A DNA stretch of 64,000 nucleotides from Streptomyces sp. NBC_00461 (GCF_036013935.1 NZ_CP107902.1:8155001-8219000); one strand, 5' to 3'. Numbered from the stretch's first letter, positions 10,548 through 19,165 are shown. Translations and numbers: made by a program. Notes: a model not told the origin generated them from the letters alone.

Positions 10548-12110
10548 ATGGCAACCACCCTCACCCCGAACACCCGTACCCTCACCCTCAAATCAGGCAC
10601 GTCCTGGACCGACGCCTGGCAACGCTGCCTCGCTGCGGCCCCCGAGGCCTTCCAGGACGACCGCGTCCTCAACCTCTGGAACTCCGCCTGGCAGGCGGAC
10701 GGCCGGGCCCTGCCCGCCACCAGTCCCGTCGACGGCAGCCCCATCGCCGGTCCGCCCCGTCTGGACCGGGACACCGCGCACCAGGCCGTCCGCGCCTCGC
10801 TCGACCAGCACCGCGCCTGGCGCCACGTCCCGCTGGGGGAGCGCCGCGCCCGCGTGGCGGCCACCCTCGACGCGCTCACCGAACACCGTGAACTCCTCGC
10901 GCTGCTGCTGGTCTGGGAGATCGGCAAGCCCTGGCGGCTCGCGCAGGCGGACGTCGACCGGGCGATCGACGGGGTGCGCTGGTACGTCGACGGCATCGAG
11001 CCGATGGTCGACGGCCGGACCCCGCTGGACGGACCGGTCTCCAACATTGCGAGCTGGAACTATCCGATGAGCGTGCTCGTTCACGCAATGCTGGTCCAGG
11101 CTCTGGCCGGCAACGCGGTGATCGCCAAGACCCCGACCGACGGCGGTGTCGCGTGCCTGACCCTGGCCTGCGCGCTCGCCGCCCGTGAGGGGATTCCCGC
11201 CACCCTCGTCAGCGGCAGCGGGAGCGAGCTGTCCCAGGCGCTGGTGCGAGCCCCCGAGATCGGCTGCGTCTCCTTCGTCGGCGGACGCGACACCGGCGCC
11301 GCCGTGGCCACCGCGGTCGCCGACCTCGGCAAGAGGCACGTACTCGAACAGGAAGGACTCAACACCTGGGGCATCTGGAACCACTCGGACTGGGACGCGC
11401 TCACCGCGGTGATCCCCAAGCTCTTCGACTACGGCAAGCAGCGCTGCACGGCATACCCGCGCTTCGTCGTGCAACGGCGGCTGTTCGACGAGTTCCTGGC
11501 GGCCTACCTGCCGGCGGTGCGCACGCTCAGGGTCGGACACCCGCTCGCCGTCGAAGAGCGCGACGATCCGTATCCGCAACTGGACTTCGGACCGGTGGTC
11601 AACGCGGCCAAGGCCAAGGAGCTGCACGACCAGATCGCCGAGGCCATCGACCGCGGCGCCGTCCCGCTGCACCGCGGCAGTGAGACCGACGCGCGCTTCC
11701 TGCCCGGCCAGGACACCTCGGCGTACGTCCAGCCGGTCACGCTCCTTGGCCCGCCGCCGTCCTCACCCCTCCACCACGCGGAGCCGTTCGGCCCGGTCGA
11801 CACGATCGTCCTGGTCGACACGGAGGCGGAGCTGCTGGCGGCGATGAACGCCTCCAACGGCGCGCTCGTGGCCACGCTGTCCACGGACGACAGGGCGACC
11901 TTCGACCGACTGGCCCCGCAGATCCGCGCGTTCAAGGTCGGCCACGGCAAGCCCCGCTCCCGCGGCGACCGCGACGAACTGTTCGGCGGCTTCGGAGCGT
12001 CCTGGCGCGGCGCGTTCGTCGGCGGGGAACTGCTCGTGCGTGCGGTGACGCAGGGCCCGTCGGCGGAGCGGCCGCCCGGGAACTTTCCGGACTACCACCT
12101 CATGCCGTGA
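10548..12110 (+). CDS. Aldehyde dehydrogenase family protein
   Basis: A 520-residue NAD(P)-dependent aldehyde dehydrogenase. The Asn-containing 'NIASWNYP' cofactor segment, the catalytic Glu in 'LEQEG' (in place of the usual LELGG) and the catalytic Cys in 'GKQRCTAYPR' (in place of GQxC) are visible. These departures mark a divergent subfamily. It is the third gene of the rightward arm, 67 bases after sucD. It may oxidise glyoxylate, formaldehyde or an acyl-CoA-linked aldehyde, but nothing in the sequence fixes the substrate. ATG 10548 follows GCGGAG at a 7-base spacing. Confidence 0.82.
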   Translation: MATTLTPNTRTLTLKSGTSWTDAWQRCLAAAPEAFQDDRVLNLWNSAWQADGRALPATSPVDGSPIAGPPRLDRDTAHQAVRASLDQHRAWRHVPLGERRARVAATLDALTEHRELLALLLVWEIGKPWRLAQADVDRAIDGVRWYVDGIEPMVDGRTPLDGPVSNIASWNYPMSVLVHAMLVQALAGNAVIAKTPTDGGVACLTLACALAAREGIPATLVSGSGSELSQALVRAPEIGCVSFVGGRDTGAAVATAVADLGKRHVLEQEGLNTWGIWNHSDWDALTAVIPKLFDYGKQRCTAYPRFVVQRRLFDEFLAAYLPAVRTLRVGHPLAVEERDDPYPQLDFGPVVNAAKAKELHDQIAEAIDRGAVPLHRGSETDARFLPGQDTSAYVQPVTLLGPPPSSPLHHAEPFGPVDTIVLVDTEAELLAAMNASNGALVATLSTDDRATFDRLAPQIRAFKVGHGKPRSRGDRDELFGGFGASWRGAFVGGELLVRAVTQGPSAERPPGNFPDYHLMP

Positions 12111-12116
12111 CGGCCG

Positions 12117-12165
12117 GCCGGGTGGCGTCCCCGGTGTCCTCGTCTCGTCGAGGACGCCACCCGGC
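12117..12165 (+). terminator. Hairpin terminator after the sucC-sucD-aldehyde dehydrogenase arm
   Basis: Perfect 14-bp arms at 12117-12130 and 12152-12165 enclose a loop that itself contains a small TCCTCG/CGAGGA stem. The structure begins 6 bases after the aldehyde dehydrogenase stop. Confidence 0.7.
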
Positions 12166-12205
12166 GATGACCTCGCATGACATCAGATGACCTCGGATGA
12201 CCTCA
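12166..12205. repeat. Four tandem 10-bp repeats
   Basis: Units GATGACCTCG, CATGACATCA, GATGACCTCG and GATGACCTCA run head to tail immediately after the terminator hairpin. They lie in the 620-base gene-free stretch 12111-12733, which otherwise holds only the hairpin and the GC repeat at 12283-12310. No open frame with coding character was found there. Confidence 0.75.
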
Positions 12206-12282
12206 GGGGCCAACCACCGTGCCAGGCCCCGCGGGCAGGGGCGCGGCAGACTCGGTACGGCGCGATGCACCGGGAATTCCGC

Positions 12283-12310
12283 CGGCGCCCGGCGCCCGGC
12301 GCCCGGCGCC
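12283..12310. repeat. Four tandem 7-bp CGGCGCC repeats
   Basis: Exact CGGCGCC repeated four times. It is probably a slippage product and could fold, but no associated gene is apparent. Confidence 0.75.
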
Positions 12311-12733
12311 CTGCGGCTGATGTGTGCCTCCGACCCCTGCCCGACCCCGAGCCCCATCACCCGTCGCCCGCCCGAGATCACGTCCGTCCGTGGACGTGAT
12401 CCTGCCCAGCACGCCCGGGGGACGGATCCGGTTGCTGGTCACCAGCCCCACCCGAGCCGAAGGCGCTCCGTCTGCGCGGCAGGCGCGCTGAGCAGGGGTC
12501 GGTGGTCGGCCTTCATGTCTGTCCGTCCTCGGGGGCAGCCCGCCTTCTCCGCCTGACACACGGACTCGCGGCCGTAGCGGACCGATCACTTCCGGTGACG
12601 TTCCAGTGCCCGGTCAGGCCCGTCCGGGGCCGAGCTCCGTGGCCCGGATATGCAGGTGAAGGGCACTCCGAAACATTGGTATTGTTGTCCATGTCGCCGC
12701 GGGGAACACCCCAGTCCAGGCGGCAGACACCTT

Positions 12734-12821
12734 GTCCGGGTGGCGGAATGGCAGACGCGCTAGCTTGAGGTGCTAGTGCCCTTTATCGGGCGTGGGGGTT
12801 CAAGTCCCCCCTCGGACACCA
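12734..12821 (+). tRNA. tRNA-Leu (anticodon GAG)
   Basis: An 88-nt class II tRNA with encoded CCA (12819-12821). The acceptor stem GTCCGGG (12734-12740) pairs with CTCGGAC (12811-12817) with one G-T wobble. The anticodon stem CTAGC/GCTAG flanks loop 12765-12771, with GAG at 12767-12769, reading CTC codons. A long variable arm and the GGGGG-TTCAAGT-CCCCC T-arm are present. No tRNA 3'-end duplicate that would mark an integrated element was found nearby. Confidence 0.95.
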
Positions 12822-12840
12822 GTTAGGCAGTTACCAGCTG

Positions 12841-12867
12841 AGACCCCTGTTGATCAGGGGTCTTTTG
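12841..12867 (+). terminator. Rho-independent terminator after tRNA-Leu
   Basis: Arms AGACCCCTG (12841-12849) and CAGGGGTCT (12855-12863) with a 5-base loop are followed by TTTT, a classical intrinsic terminator 20 bases after the tRNA CCA end. Confidence 0.9.
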
Positions 12868-12911
12868 CATGTCCGGAAGTGGGTCGGCGGCCCGACGGGC
12901 GTCGGCCGACC

Positions 12912-12951
12912 CGACTTGCGCTAGCCGGCCCGACTTGCGCTAGCCGGCCCG
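12912..12951. repeat. Direct repeat of about 18 bp at a gene end
   Basis: The segment CCCGACTTGCGCTAGCCGG occurs twice in tandem. The second copy contains the TAG stop of the leftward membrane protein gene, so the duplication sits exactly at its 3' end. Probably a recent slippage event. Confidence 0.6.
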
Positions 12952-13590
12952 GCGGCGCCGGCCGCCGTAGAAGGTGGCGCCGGCCGTCAGCAGGGCGAGG
13001 CCCGCGCTGATCGCGACGGTCAGTTCGGTGGTGTGCTGCTGGTCCGGGCTGTCGGGCAACCGGGGGTCCAGCAGGCCGAGTGGGTCCTTGCGGATCTCGA
13101 CGTGGTCGCCGACCTTGGCCTGGCCGAAACAGTTCTCCTGCTGGGACACCTCGTACGTCCGGTGCTCGCCGCCGGTCTCCCGGACGGTGCAGAACATGTC
13201 CGCACCGTGTCGGTTGTGCCGGTCGGTCACCTCCGTCACCACGGCGGCGACGGGCTCACCCACGGACTTCATGTAGACCTCGTACACCGCCGGCCCGGCG
13301 AAGAGCATCAGCGCGAAGCCGCCGACGGAGGCCAACGACGCGGCACCGGCTCGATGCCAGGAGCCCCCGATCAGACAGGCGGCGACCGCGACGGACACCA
13401 GCATGGCGACCACGCCGATCCAGGTCATCCACTGGCCGATCCCCGCGCCCAGGATCATCGAGCCCGGCAATGCAACCGCCCAGGCAAGGGAGTTGAGCGC
13501 CTTGCGCGCACCGGACCTCGGTGGACGCGGGCCGCGTGCCGCACTTTCGCGCGCCCCGCTCGGTGCCACTGCCGTCTCGTACCTGCTCAT
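12940..13590 (-). CDS. Membrane protein of unknown function (DUF3592-like architecture)
   Basis: A 216-residue protein with an Arg/Pro-rich N-terminus, three hydrophobic segments near residues 36-105, an extracytoplasmic-looking domain and a final hydrophobic segment ending in Arg-rich 'GGRRRRAG'. The soluble part ('VTEVTDRHNRHGADMFCTVRETGGEHRTYEVSQ' region) has two cysteines about 23 residues apart and resembles small membrane proteins that carry a beta-rich domain between helices. No enzyme motif is seen. ATG 13590 is chosen over an upstream in-frame ATG at 13617 because a GGGGG ribosome site lies just before it. Confidence 0.6.
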   Translation of the reverse strand: MSRYETAVAPSGARESAARGPRPPRSGARKALNSLAWAVALPGSMILGAGIGQWMTWIGVVAMLVSVAVAACLIGGSWHRAGAASLASVGGFALMLFAGPAVYEVYMKSVGEPVAAVVTEVTDRHNRHGADMFCTVRETGGEHRTYEVSQQENCFGQAKVGDHVEIRKDPLGLLDPRLPDSPDQQHTTELTVAISAGLALLTAGATFYGGRRRRAG

Positions 13591-13639
13591 GTCCCCCGCT
13601 TTGACCACCTGCATCATCCGACGCCACCGTATCCGCTCC

Positions 13640-14033
13640 CCGATCGGGAGCGAACACGGTGGCGGCCGACGCCCCGGCGACCTTGGTGTCCTCGTTCAGT
13701 TCGCGCACCGGGCGGGCCGGGCCGCGGGCGCTCGTGGTGCGGCCCTGGGCGTGGGCCACCAGCGCGTCCCAGGCGTGGACGGAAGAACCCGGCACCGCGT
13801 CCCCGTAGTGCAGCAGCGAGGAGAGTGCGTGGGGGATCGCGGGCTTGGACACCGAGCCCAGGCCCAGGGCGCGGACAGAGATGCCGAGTTGGGCGCGGGC
13901 CAGGGGCGAGGCGGTCGGCGGAGACGTAGGCGAACCCCTGGGCGACGAACCAGCCGGTGCGCGCGGTCAGTACGAACATGGCCAGCAGGCCCAGGAGGGG
14001 GCTGGTGGTACTTACAGGCGGGTCGATCGGGAG
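13640..14033 (-). pseudogene. Frameshifted remnant of a membrane/secreted protein gene
   Basis: On the reverse strand, one frame reads 'SPLLGLLAMFVLTARTGWFV' and continues to '...YVSADRLA' (about 14033-13910). Shifting by one base at the CTCGCCCCTGG stretch near 13900-13910 continues as 'LARAQLGISVRALGLGSVSK' and onward to '...VRELNEDTKVA'. Both halves show strong coding third-position bias. No single frame carries the whole, and the upstream part lacks a start because a TAA precedes it. This suggests a decayed gene with a lost 5' end and a frameshift, or a sequencing error. The family was not recognised. Confidence 0.4.
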
Positions 14034-14152
14034 AGGTTACCCCGCTGGGTGCCGCGATCGGGCTCGCTGCTGCGGGAGGGCAGAGGACCCTGCCCCGCAG
14101 GGTCCGTCGGTCGGGGGCGGACAACGCAGTGGCCCCTGTTGCTCGGTAGGTG

Positions 14153-15301
14153 TCAGGACAGCGCTCGTGACGCGGATCGAGTTCCCTGCTCGCGGGCCGG
14201 CTGCGGCGCCCCGCGTGTGTCTCGTCGAAACGCCCACCCCAATGTCGGCTCCACGGCGAAGCGGAAGATCCGCCGGACGGGCGGTGTGCACAGCACGGTC
14301 ACGATGGCACCGGCGCCGAGTGTGACGGTGATCTCGCCGAGCGGCCCATGGATCCAGCCGGGGGTGTACCAGCCCCAGAACTTCGACCCCTGGGCGACGA
14401 AACCGTGCAGCAGGTAGCCGTACAGGGTGCCCGCACCCAGTGCGGTGAACCACATGCGGCGCCCCGGCACCCAGGCGAGGAAGCAGGCGACCAGGACCAT
14501 CGAGCAGCCGAAGACGGCCAGCGTCATCACCGGCCCGTACCAGGCGGGCGCACCCAGCTCCTGGGCGCTGTCGCGGTGGAAGAACCAGGCGCCGGTCATC
14601 CGGGGGGCCGCCCAGTACGACACGGCGAGCGCGCCGGCGAACACCGGCACGGCCAGCGCACGCACCCGCCAGCGGCGCACCAGCCGGAAGTGCTCGGGCC
14701 GCAGGCACAGGCCGAACACGAAGTAGGGCAGGAACTGCAGCACACGCTGCAGATCGAGGTCGTTGCCGATGGACGGGGAGACGGTCGCCAGCATCGCGAC
14801 GACGAGCGCGGCCGGAAGCGGCCACCGTGCGTTCCGCCAGATCGGCGTCGTCAGCCGCCAGATGAACAGCGCGATCAGGAACCACGTCAGATACAGGGGG
14901 TCCAGTACGGAGACCGGCCGGTCCGGGACTCCGTCGGTCCAGCGGGTGAAAAGGGTGTATGCCGCCTCGAAGACGACGTACGGGACGGCGATGCCGGTCA
15001 CGAGCCGTCTGATCTTCGCCGGGCTCGCGTCGAACCCACGGGAGAAATAGCCGGAGATGACGATGAACGCCGGCATGTGGAAGGCGTAGACGAGGTTGTA
15101 GAGCGCGGTGACGGTCCGGCTGCCGTCCCGCAGCGGCTCCCACGAGTGGCCCATAGCCACCAGCACGATCGCCAGGTACTTCGCATTGTCGAAATAGGCG
15201 TCGCGCTGTGTCGCCCGCCCTTCTTGCGCACCCCGTGCGGAAACCTCGCTTCCGGGGGAGTGTCGGGCCTGGGTCACGGCTGTGGTCTGGGGGTGGGACA
15301 T
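14153..15301 (-). CDS. Membrane acyltransferase (acyltransferase family 3)
   Basis: A 382-residue protein with about ten hydrophobic segments. The characteristic early block runs from 'YFDNAKYLAIVLVAMGHSWE' to the 'YAFHMPAFIVISGYF' segment, with the conserved His in 'VAMGHSW' near residue 50. These enzymes O-acetylate sugars or cell-wall and antibiotic carbohydrates at the membrane; the target here is unknown. ATG 15301 has GGTGAGG about 8 bases upstream. A 26-residue longer reading without a good ribosome site was rejected. It is divergent from the BlaI-type regulator at 15394. Confidence 0.75.
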   Translation of the reverse strand: MSHPQTTAVTQARHSPGSEVSARGAQEGRATQRDAYFDNAKYLAIVLVAMGHSWEPLRDGSRTVTALYNLVYAFHMPAFIVISGYFSRGFDASPAKIRRLVTGIAVPYVVFEAAYTLFTRWTDGVPDRPVSVLDPLYLTWFLIALFIWRLTTPIWRNARWPLPAALVVAMLATVSPSIGNDLDLQRVLQFLPYFVFGLCLRPEHFRLVRRWRVRALAVPVFAGALAVSYWAAPRMTGAWFFHRDSAQELGAPAWYGPVMTLAVFGCSMVLVACFLAWVPGRRMWFTALGAGTLYGYLLHGFVAQGSKFWGWYTPGWIHGPLGEITVTLGAGAIVTVLCTPPVRRIFRFAVEPTLGWAFRRDTRGAPQPAREQGTRSASRALS

Positions 15302-15393
15302 CCCACGCGCCTCACCGGTTCTGTGAGACGTAAACCCCCTCTCACTACGATGGAGCGGGCGCCGGCCGGTGCGGCGCACTACCGGGAGGTGGC

Positions 15394-15831
15394 GTGGGGA
15401 CGCAGGACAGGAGTGGCGGCCCGGACGCGGACGTGCCTGCTCGCCGGCGCGGACAGGGGGAGCTGGAGGCCCAGGTGCTGTCCACCCTGCGGGCCGCGCC
15501 GGAGCCGGTGCCGGCGGGCTGGGTGCGCGAGCGCCTCGGCGGCACCCTCGCCTACACCACCGTCATCACCATCCTGACCCGGCTCCATGCCAAGGGCGTG
15601 GTGACCCGGCGGCGGGTGGGCCGCTCCTTCGCGTGGACGGCCGCGGCAGGCGAGGCGGGCCTGGCCGCGCACCGCATGCGCAGGGTGCTGGACGGTGAGG
15701 CCGACCGGGAGGCGGTGCTGGCCAGCTTCGTCTCCTCCCTGCCGCCCCAGGACGAGGAACTGCTGCGCAAGCTCCTTCAGGAGACCGGAGCCAGTGACGG
15801 TGACTCGCGTGAGGAAGGCCGGGAGCCCTGA
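15394..15831 (+). CDS. BlaI/MecI/CopY family transcriptional regulator
   Basis: A 145-residue winged-helix repressor. The DNA-binding domain spans about residues 22-85 ('LEAQVLSTL', 'LAYTTVITILTRLHAKG'), followed by a dimerisation helix region rich in Leu and Glu. Streptomyces BlaI-type regulators usually sit next to an M56 metalloprotease/sensor gene; none follows here. GTG 15394 has GGGAGG a few bases upstream. It faces away from the acyltransferase gene and may control it, but no clear operator was identified between them. Confidence 0.8.
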   Translation: MGTQDRSGGPDADVPARRRGQGELEAQVLSTLRAAPEPVPAGWVRERLGGTLAYTTVITILTRLHAKGVVTRRRVGRSFAWTAAAGEAGLAAHRMRRVLDGEADREAVLASFVSSLPPQDEELLRKLLQETGASDGDSREEGREP

Positions 15832-15932
15832 TCCACGGGCGTGAGCGGGTCGCCACCCGCGCGATCGCCAAGGCAGCCCGTCCCCCCCGGCCGGCGCCCG
15901 CGCCCACCCCTGGCCGCTCTCTCCGCCATGTC

Positions 15933-15977
15933 CTCGGCGAACTCGGCGAACTCGGCGAACTCGGCGAACTCGGCGAA
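15933..15977. repeat. Five exact tandem copies of a 9-bp unit
   Basis: CTCGGCGAA is repeated five times without interruption. Read rightward from ATG 15928 it makes a 17-codon frame, Met-Ser followed by Ser-Ala-Asn repeats, ending at TAG 15979. No Shine-Dalgarno precedes it, so translation is doubtful. The stretch 15832-16051 holds nothing else recognisable. Confidence 0.85.
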
Positions 15978-16051
15978 CTAGGCGGTCACGATGTTCCTGG
16001 TCCTCAAGGCGGCGACCCCGCTGTAGACAGCCGGGGGCGCCGCCGGGCCGG

Positions 16052-16507
16052 TCAGAGGTCGAACTCGTGCGGCGGCAGGTCGAGGGTGAAGCACGCCTCC
16101 CGCACGACGGCCTGCTCCGTCTTGTCGAAGTCGCCGTCGGCGCCGCCGATCACGATGCCGATCTGGACGACGGCACGGGCCTCGGCGGGCTTCTTCTTCG
16201 CCTTGGCGATCTCCTGCAGCACGCTGACCTTGCCGAAGGCGAAGTCGGTCGTCAGCTTGTTCAGGTTCTCCTCGAAGCGGCGGCGCAGGTCGTCGGCGGG
16301 GAAGTTCTGGAGGACCTCGTTGGTGGCGATGAGCTGGGCGACGCGCTGCCGCTCGGCCGGGTCGATGGTGCCGTCGGCCGCGGCGACCAGGGCGCACATC
16401 GCCATGCTGGCGTCGCGGAAGGCGCCGCTCTTCAGGTCGTTCTTCTTCGCCACGAGCTGGGTCTGCATCGTCGACGCGGATTCCTTGATGCGGTCCCACA
16501 GGGCCAT
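16052..16507 (-). CDS. TerB family tellurite-resistance protein
   Basis: A 151-residue soluble all-alpha protein of the TerB family. It has two acidic repeat segments typical of the fold, 'AAADGTIDPAERQRV' (about 43-57) and 'GGADGDFDKTEQAVV' (about 121-135), which provide the metal-binding aspartates. In Streptomyces TerB homologs occur with TerD-type proteins in stress or phage-related modules; here it stands alone. ATG 16507 gives the normal length. Binding of divalent metal is family knowledge; the physiological role is unknown. Confidence 0.88.
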   Translation of the reverse strand: MALWDRIKESASTMQTQLVAKKNDLKSGAFRDASMAMCALVAAADGTIDPAERQRVAQLIATNEVLQNFPADDLRRRFEENLNKLTTDFAFGKVSVLQEIAKAKKKPAEARAVVQIGIVIGGADGDFDKTEQAVVREACFTLDLPPHEFDL

Positions 16508-16766
16508 GAGAACTCCAGACGTTCAGGTCGGGGCTCGGCCCGCCCGGTCGGCGGCCCGATACCTCATCGGTATCTACAGCAACGTAGAAACTATTGGCCC
16601 GGCGGATAAGTTCCGACCGTTTCCGCAAAGTTCACGAGGCTGCCGGGGCCCGCGGAAGCCGGGGCCCGCAGAAAATGCGGTGACCCGCTCCCCTCGCGTT
16701 CCCTACACTCACCACGCATCGTGCGTCGCCGTGACGTGCGGGACGAGTGACGAGGGGAGACCGGCC

Positions 16767-16883
16767 GTGCAGTACCGCACCGCTGTCGTCGTCCCCCGCT
16801 CGCAGTACGAGGTGATCCTCGTGTCCTCGTCCTCCCGGTGCCCGCTGCGCGGCCGGCACCGGATGCCCGTGACGAGCGACTGA
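16767..16883 (+). CDS. Possible 38-residue small protein
   Basis: GTG 16767 to TGA 16883 encodes a 38-residue peptide starting with '[20 protein letters not shown]' and ending 'PVTSD'. A GAGGGGAGA element lies upstream at a usable distance. It lies 195 bases before the EF-G paralog and could be a leader peptide or an unrelated small gene. Without homologs this remains a weak call. Confidence 0.25.
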   Translation: MQYRTAVVVPRSQYEVILVSSSSRCPLRGRHRMPVTSD

Positions 16884-16930
16884 GCACCTCAACACCAGCC
16901 GTACGACGGCCTGTTGACGTCCCATCAAGC

Positions 16931-17016
16931 CATGGTCATGCCGTGGTCATGCACCCATGCATGCCTCTCATGGCCTCTCATGGCCCCTCATGGCCCTCAA
17001 GGCTTCTCATGCTCCT
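16931..17016 (+). promoter_or_regulatory. Repeat-rich leader of the EF-G paralog
   Basis: Just upstream of the EF-G-like gene, 16931-16962 contains repeated CATGGTCATG/CCATGCATG words. Positions 16961-17000 contain four imperfect 10-bp tandem copies of TGGCCTCTCA. The gene's frame stays open through this stretch with several possible ATGs, so it may encode an N-terminal extension or a leader. An attenuation-type control is possible by analogy with ribosome-protection genes, but no terminator/antiterminator pair was clear. Confidence 0.35.
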
Positions 17017-17077
17017 CGTACGGGAATCGCGCCGTCCCTGTTCCGATCGCCAAGATCAGCAGAAAGGCCAACCGGCC

Positions 17078-19120
17078 GTGCGTACCAACCTCAACACCCT
17101 CGCCGTCGTCCGCAACCTCGGCATCCTCGCCCACGTCGACGCCGGCAAGACCACCGTCACCGAGCGGATCCTGTACGCCACCGGCACCACGCACCGGCGC
17201 GGCGAGGTCCATGACGGCACCACCGTCACCGACTTCGACCCGCAGGAGCGCGACCGTGGGATCACCATCTTCGCCGCGGCGGTGAGCTGCGCCTGGGACG
17301 GCCACCGGATCAACCTCATCGACACTCCTGGGCATGTGGACTTCGCGGACGAGGTGGAGCGCTCCTTGCGGGTGCTCGACGGCGCGGTTGCGGTGTTCGA
17401 CGCCGTGGCGGGGGTCGAGCCGCAGAGCGAGTCGGTGTGGCGGCAGGCCGACCGGCACGGCGTGCCGAGGATCGCCTTCGTCAACAAGCTGGACCGCGCG
17501 GGCGCCGACCTCGACGCGGCCGTAGCGTCGATCCGGGAACGGCTCCATCCGGCGCCGCTGGTCGTGCAGTTGCCGATCGGCGCGGAGGACGGGTTCAGCG
17601 GTGTCGTCGACCTCGTGCGCATGCGGTCGCTGATCTGGGGCGAGGGGAGCGACACGGCCGTGGAGGGGCCGGTGCCCGAGGAGTTGCGCGAGGAGGCGTA
17701 CCGGCGTCGACGGCAGTTGGAGGAGACAGTGGCCGAACTGCACACCGGCGCGCTGGAGGAGTTCTGCGCGCAGTCGGCCCTTTCCCCGCAGACCCTGGTC
17801 GCCGCCCTGCGCGAGCTGACCCGCAGCGGCGAAGGCGTGGTCGTGCTGTGCGGTTCGGCCTACCGCAACCGCGGGATCGAGCCGCTGCTCGACGCCGTGG
17901 TCTCGTATCTGCCCTCGCCGCTCGACGTGCCCGCCGTACGGGGCACGTTCGAGGGTACGGAGCAGGAGCGGGTGGCCGATTCGGCGGCGCCGTTCGTGGC
18001 GCTGGCGTTCAAGGTGAACGCCACCCCGACCGGGCGGCTGACGTATCTGCGGGTGTATTCGGGAACGATCGAGAAGGGAGACGCCGTGTGGGACGCGGGC
18101 GCGCGCCGCAGCGAGCGGATCGGGCGGATCCTGCGAGTCCAGGCCGACCGTCACGCCCGCCTGGACCGGGCGGTCGCCGGGGACATCGTCGCCGTGGTCG
18201 GGCTGAAGTCCGCCCGCGCCGGCTCGACCCTGTGCGCCCCCGGCGCCCCGATCGTCCTCGAACCGCCCGGTGCCACCGAGCCGGTGGTCTCCGTGGCGGT
18301 CGAGGCCCGTACGTCGACCGACGCCGACAAGCTGGCCTCGGCGCTCGCGCGGCTGACCGAGGAGGACCCCTCGCTGGTCGTGCGGACCGACCCCGAGACC
18401 GGCCAGACGGTGCTGTCGGGGATGGGTGAACTGCATCTGGAGATCGCCGCGGAGAAGGTCCGTCGCGCCCACGGGGTGGAGGTCAACGTCGGCCGTCCGA
18501 GGGTGAGTTACCGCGAGACGGTCGGACGCGGGGTGTCCGGGCTGATCTTCCGGCATGTCAAACAGGACGGCGGAGCGGGGCAGTTCGCGCATGTCGTCCT
18601 CGATGTCGAGCCGCTGGAGGACGGGTTCGAGTTCCGCTCGGCCGTCGTCGGCGGGCGGGTGCCGCAGGAGTACGTCCGGGCGGTCGAGGCCGGCTGCCGC
18701 GACGCCCTCGCCGAGGGCCCGCTGGGTGCGCATCCCGTGACCGGGCTGCGCGTCACCCTCACCGACGGGGCGACCCATGTGAAGGACTCCTCGGACACCG
18801 CCTTCCGCACGGCAGGCAGGCTCGGTCTCCGGGAAGCCCTGCGCACCTGCGCGATGGTCCTTCTGGAACCGGTCGTGGAGGTCACGGTCACCGTTCCCGA
18901 GGACGCCGTCGGCGGAGTGCTCGGCGACCTCGCCGCCCGCCGCGGCCGGGTCTCGGGCTCGGCCACGCGCGGCGGCGCGGCGGTCGTCACGGCCACCGTG
19001 CCGCTGGCCGAACTCTTCGGCTACGCGACCCGGTTGCGCAGCCGGACGCAGGGCCGGGGCACCTTCACCGCCCGGCCCACCGGCTACACACCGGCACCGG
19101 CCGTGACACCGGTCCGGTGA
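17078..19120 (+). CDS. Elongation factor G paralog (EF-G2-like, FusB)
   Basis: A 680-residue translational GTPase. It has the P-loop 'AHVDAGKTT', switch segment '[11 protein letters not shown]', 'DTPGHVDF', 'NKLD' and the C-terminal domain IV/V order of EF-G. The organism will have the main fusA in the ribosomal-protein operon; this is a second, divergent copy as in other Streptomyces. It could act in ribosome recycling, stress translation or ribosome protection from an antibiotic. GTG 17078 starts at the family N-terminus ('[19 protein letters not shown]') with AAAGG upstream; longer in-frame starts exist within the repeat leader. Confidence 0.9.
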   Translation: MRTNLNTLAVVRNLGILAHVDAGKTTVTERILYATGTTHRRGEVHDGTTVTDFDPQERDRGITIFAAAVSCAWDGHRINLIDTPGHVDFADEVERSLRVLDGAVAVFDAVAGVEPQSESVWRQADRHGVPRIAFVNKLDRAGADLDAAVASIRERLHPAPLVVQLPIGAEDGFSGVVDLVRMRSLIWGEGSDTAVEGPVPEELREEAYRRRRQLEETVAELHTGALEEFCAQSALSPQTLVAALRELTRSGEGVVVLCGSAYRNRGIEPLLDAVVSYLPSPLDVPAVRGTFEGTEQERVADSAAPFVALAFKVNATPTGRLTYLRVYSGTIEKGDAVWDAGARRSERIGRILRVQADRHARLDRAVAGDIVAVVGLKSARAGSTLCAPGAPIVLEPPGATEPVVSVAVEARTSTDADKLASALARLTEEDPSLVVRTDPETGQTVLSGMGELHLEIAAEKVRRAHGVEVNVGRPRVSYRETVGRGVSGLIFRHVKQDGGAGQFAHVVLDVEPLEDGFEFRSAVVGGRVPQEYVRAVEAGCRDALAEGPLGAHPVTGLRVTLTDGATHVKDSSDTAFRTAGRLGLREALRTCAMVLLEPVVEVTVTVPEDAVGGVLGDLAARRGRVSGSATRGGAAVVTATVPLAELFGYATRLRSRTQGRGTFTARPTGYTPAPAVTPVR

Positions 19121-19127
19121 CCGTCCG

Positions 19128-19159
19128 GGCGGCCCCTCCCGCAAGCGGGAGGGGCCGCC
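19128..19159. terminator. Bidirectional hairpin terminator
   Basis: Perfect 15-bp arms, 19128-19142 and 19145-19159, lie between the EF-G paralog stop (19120) and the convergent GH55-like gene end (19166). Confidence 0.85.
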
Positions 19160-19165
19160 TCCGGC

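Noticed and set aside
12660..12733. Promoter of tRNA-Leu around the CATTGGTATTGTTG stretch
   Set aside because: No pair of -35 and -10 hexamers with acceptable spacing could be defined by eye.
12734..12840. Possible attachment site of an integrated element at tRNA-Leu
   Set aside because: No duplicated tRNA 3' end and no integrase or excisionase gene were found in the surrounding sequence.
15933..15977. CRISPR-like array
   Set aside because: The repeats are 9 bp and directly adjacent without spacers, so this is a simple tandem repeat.
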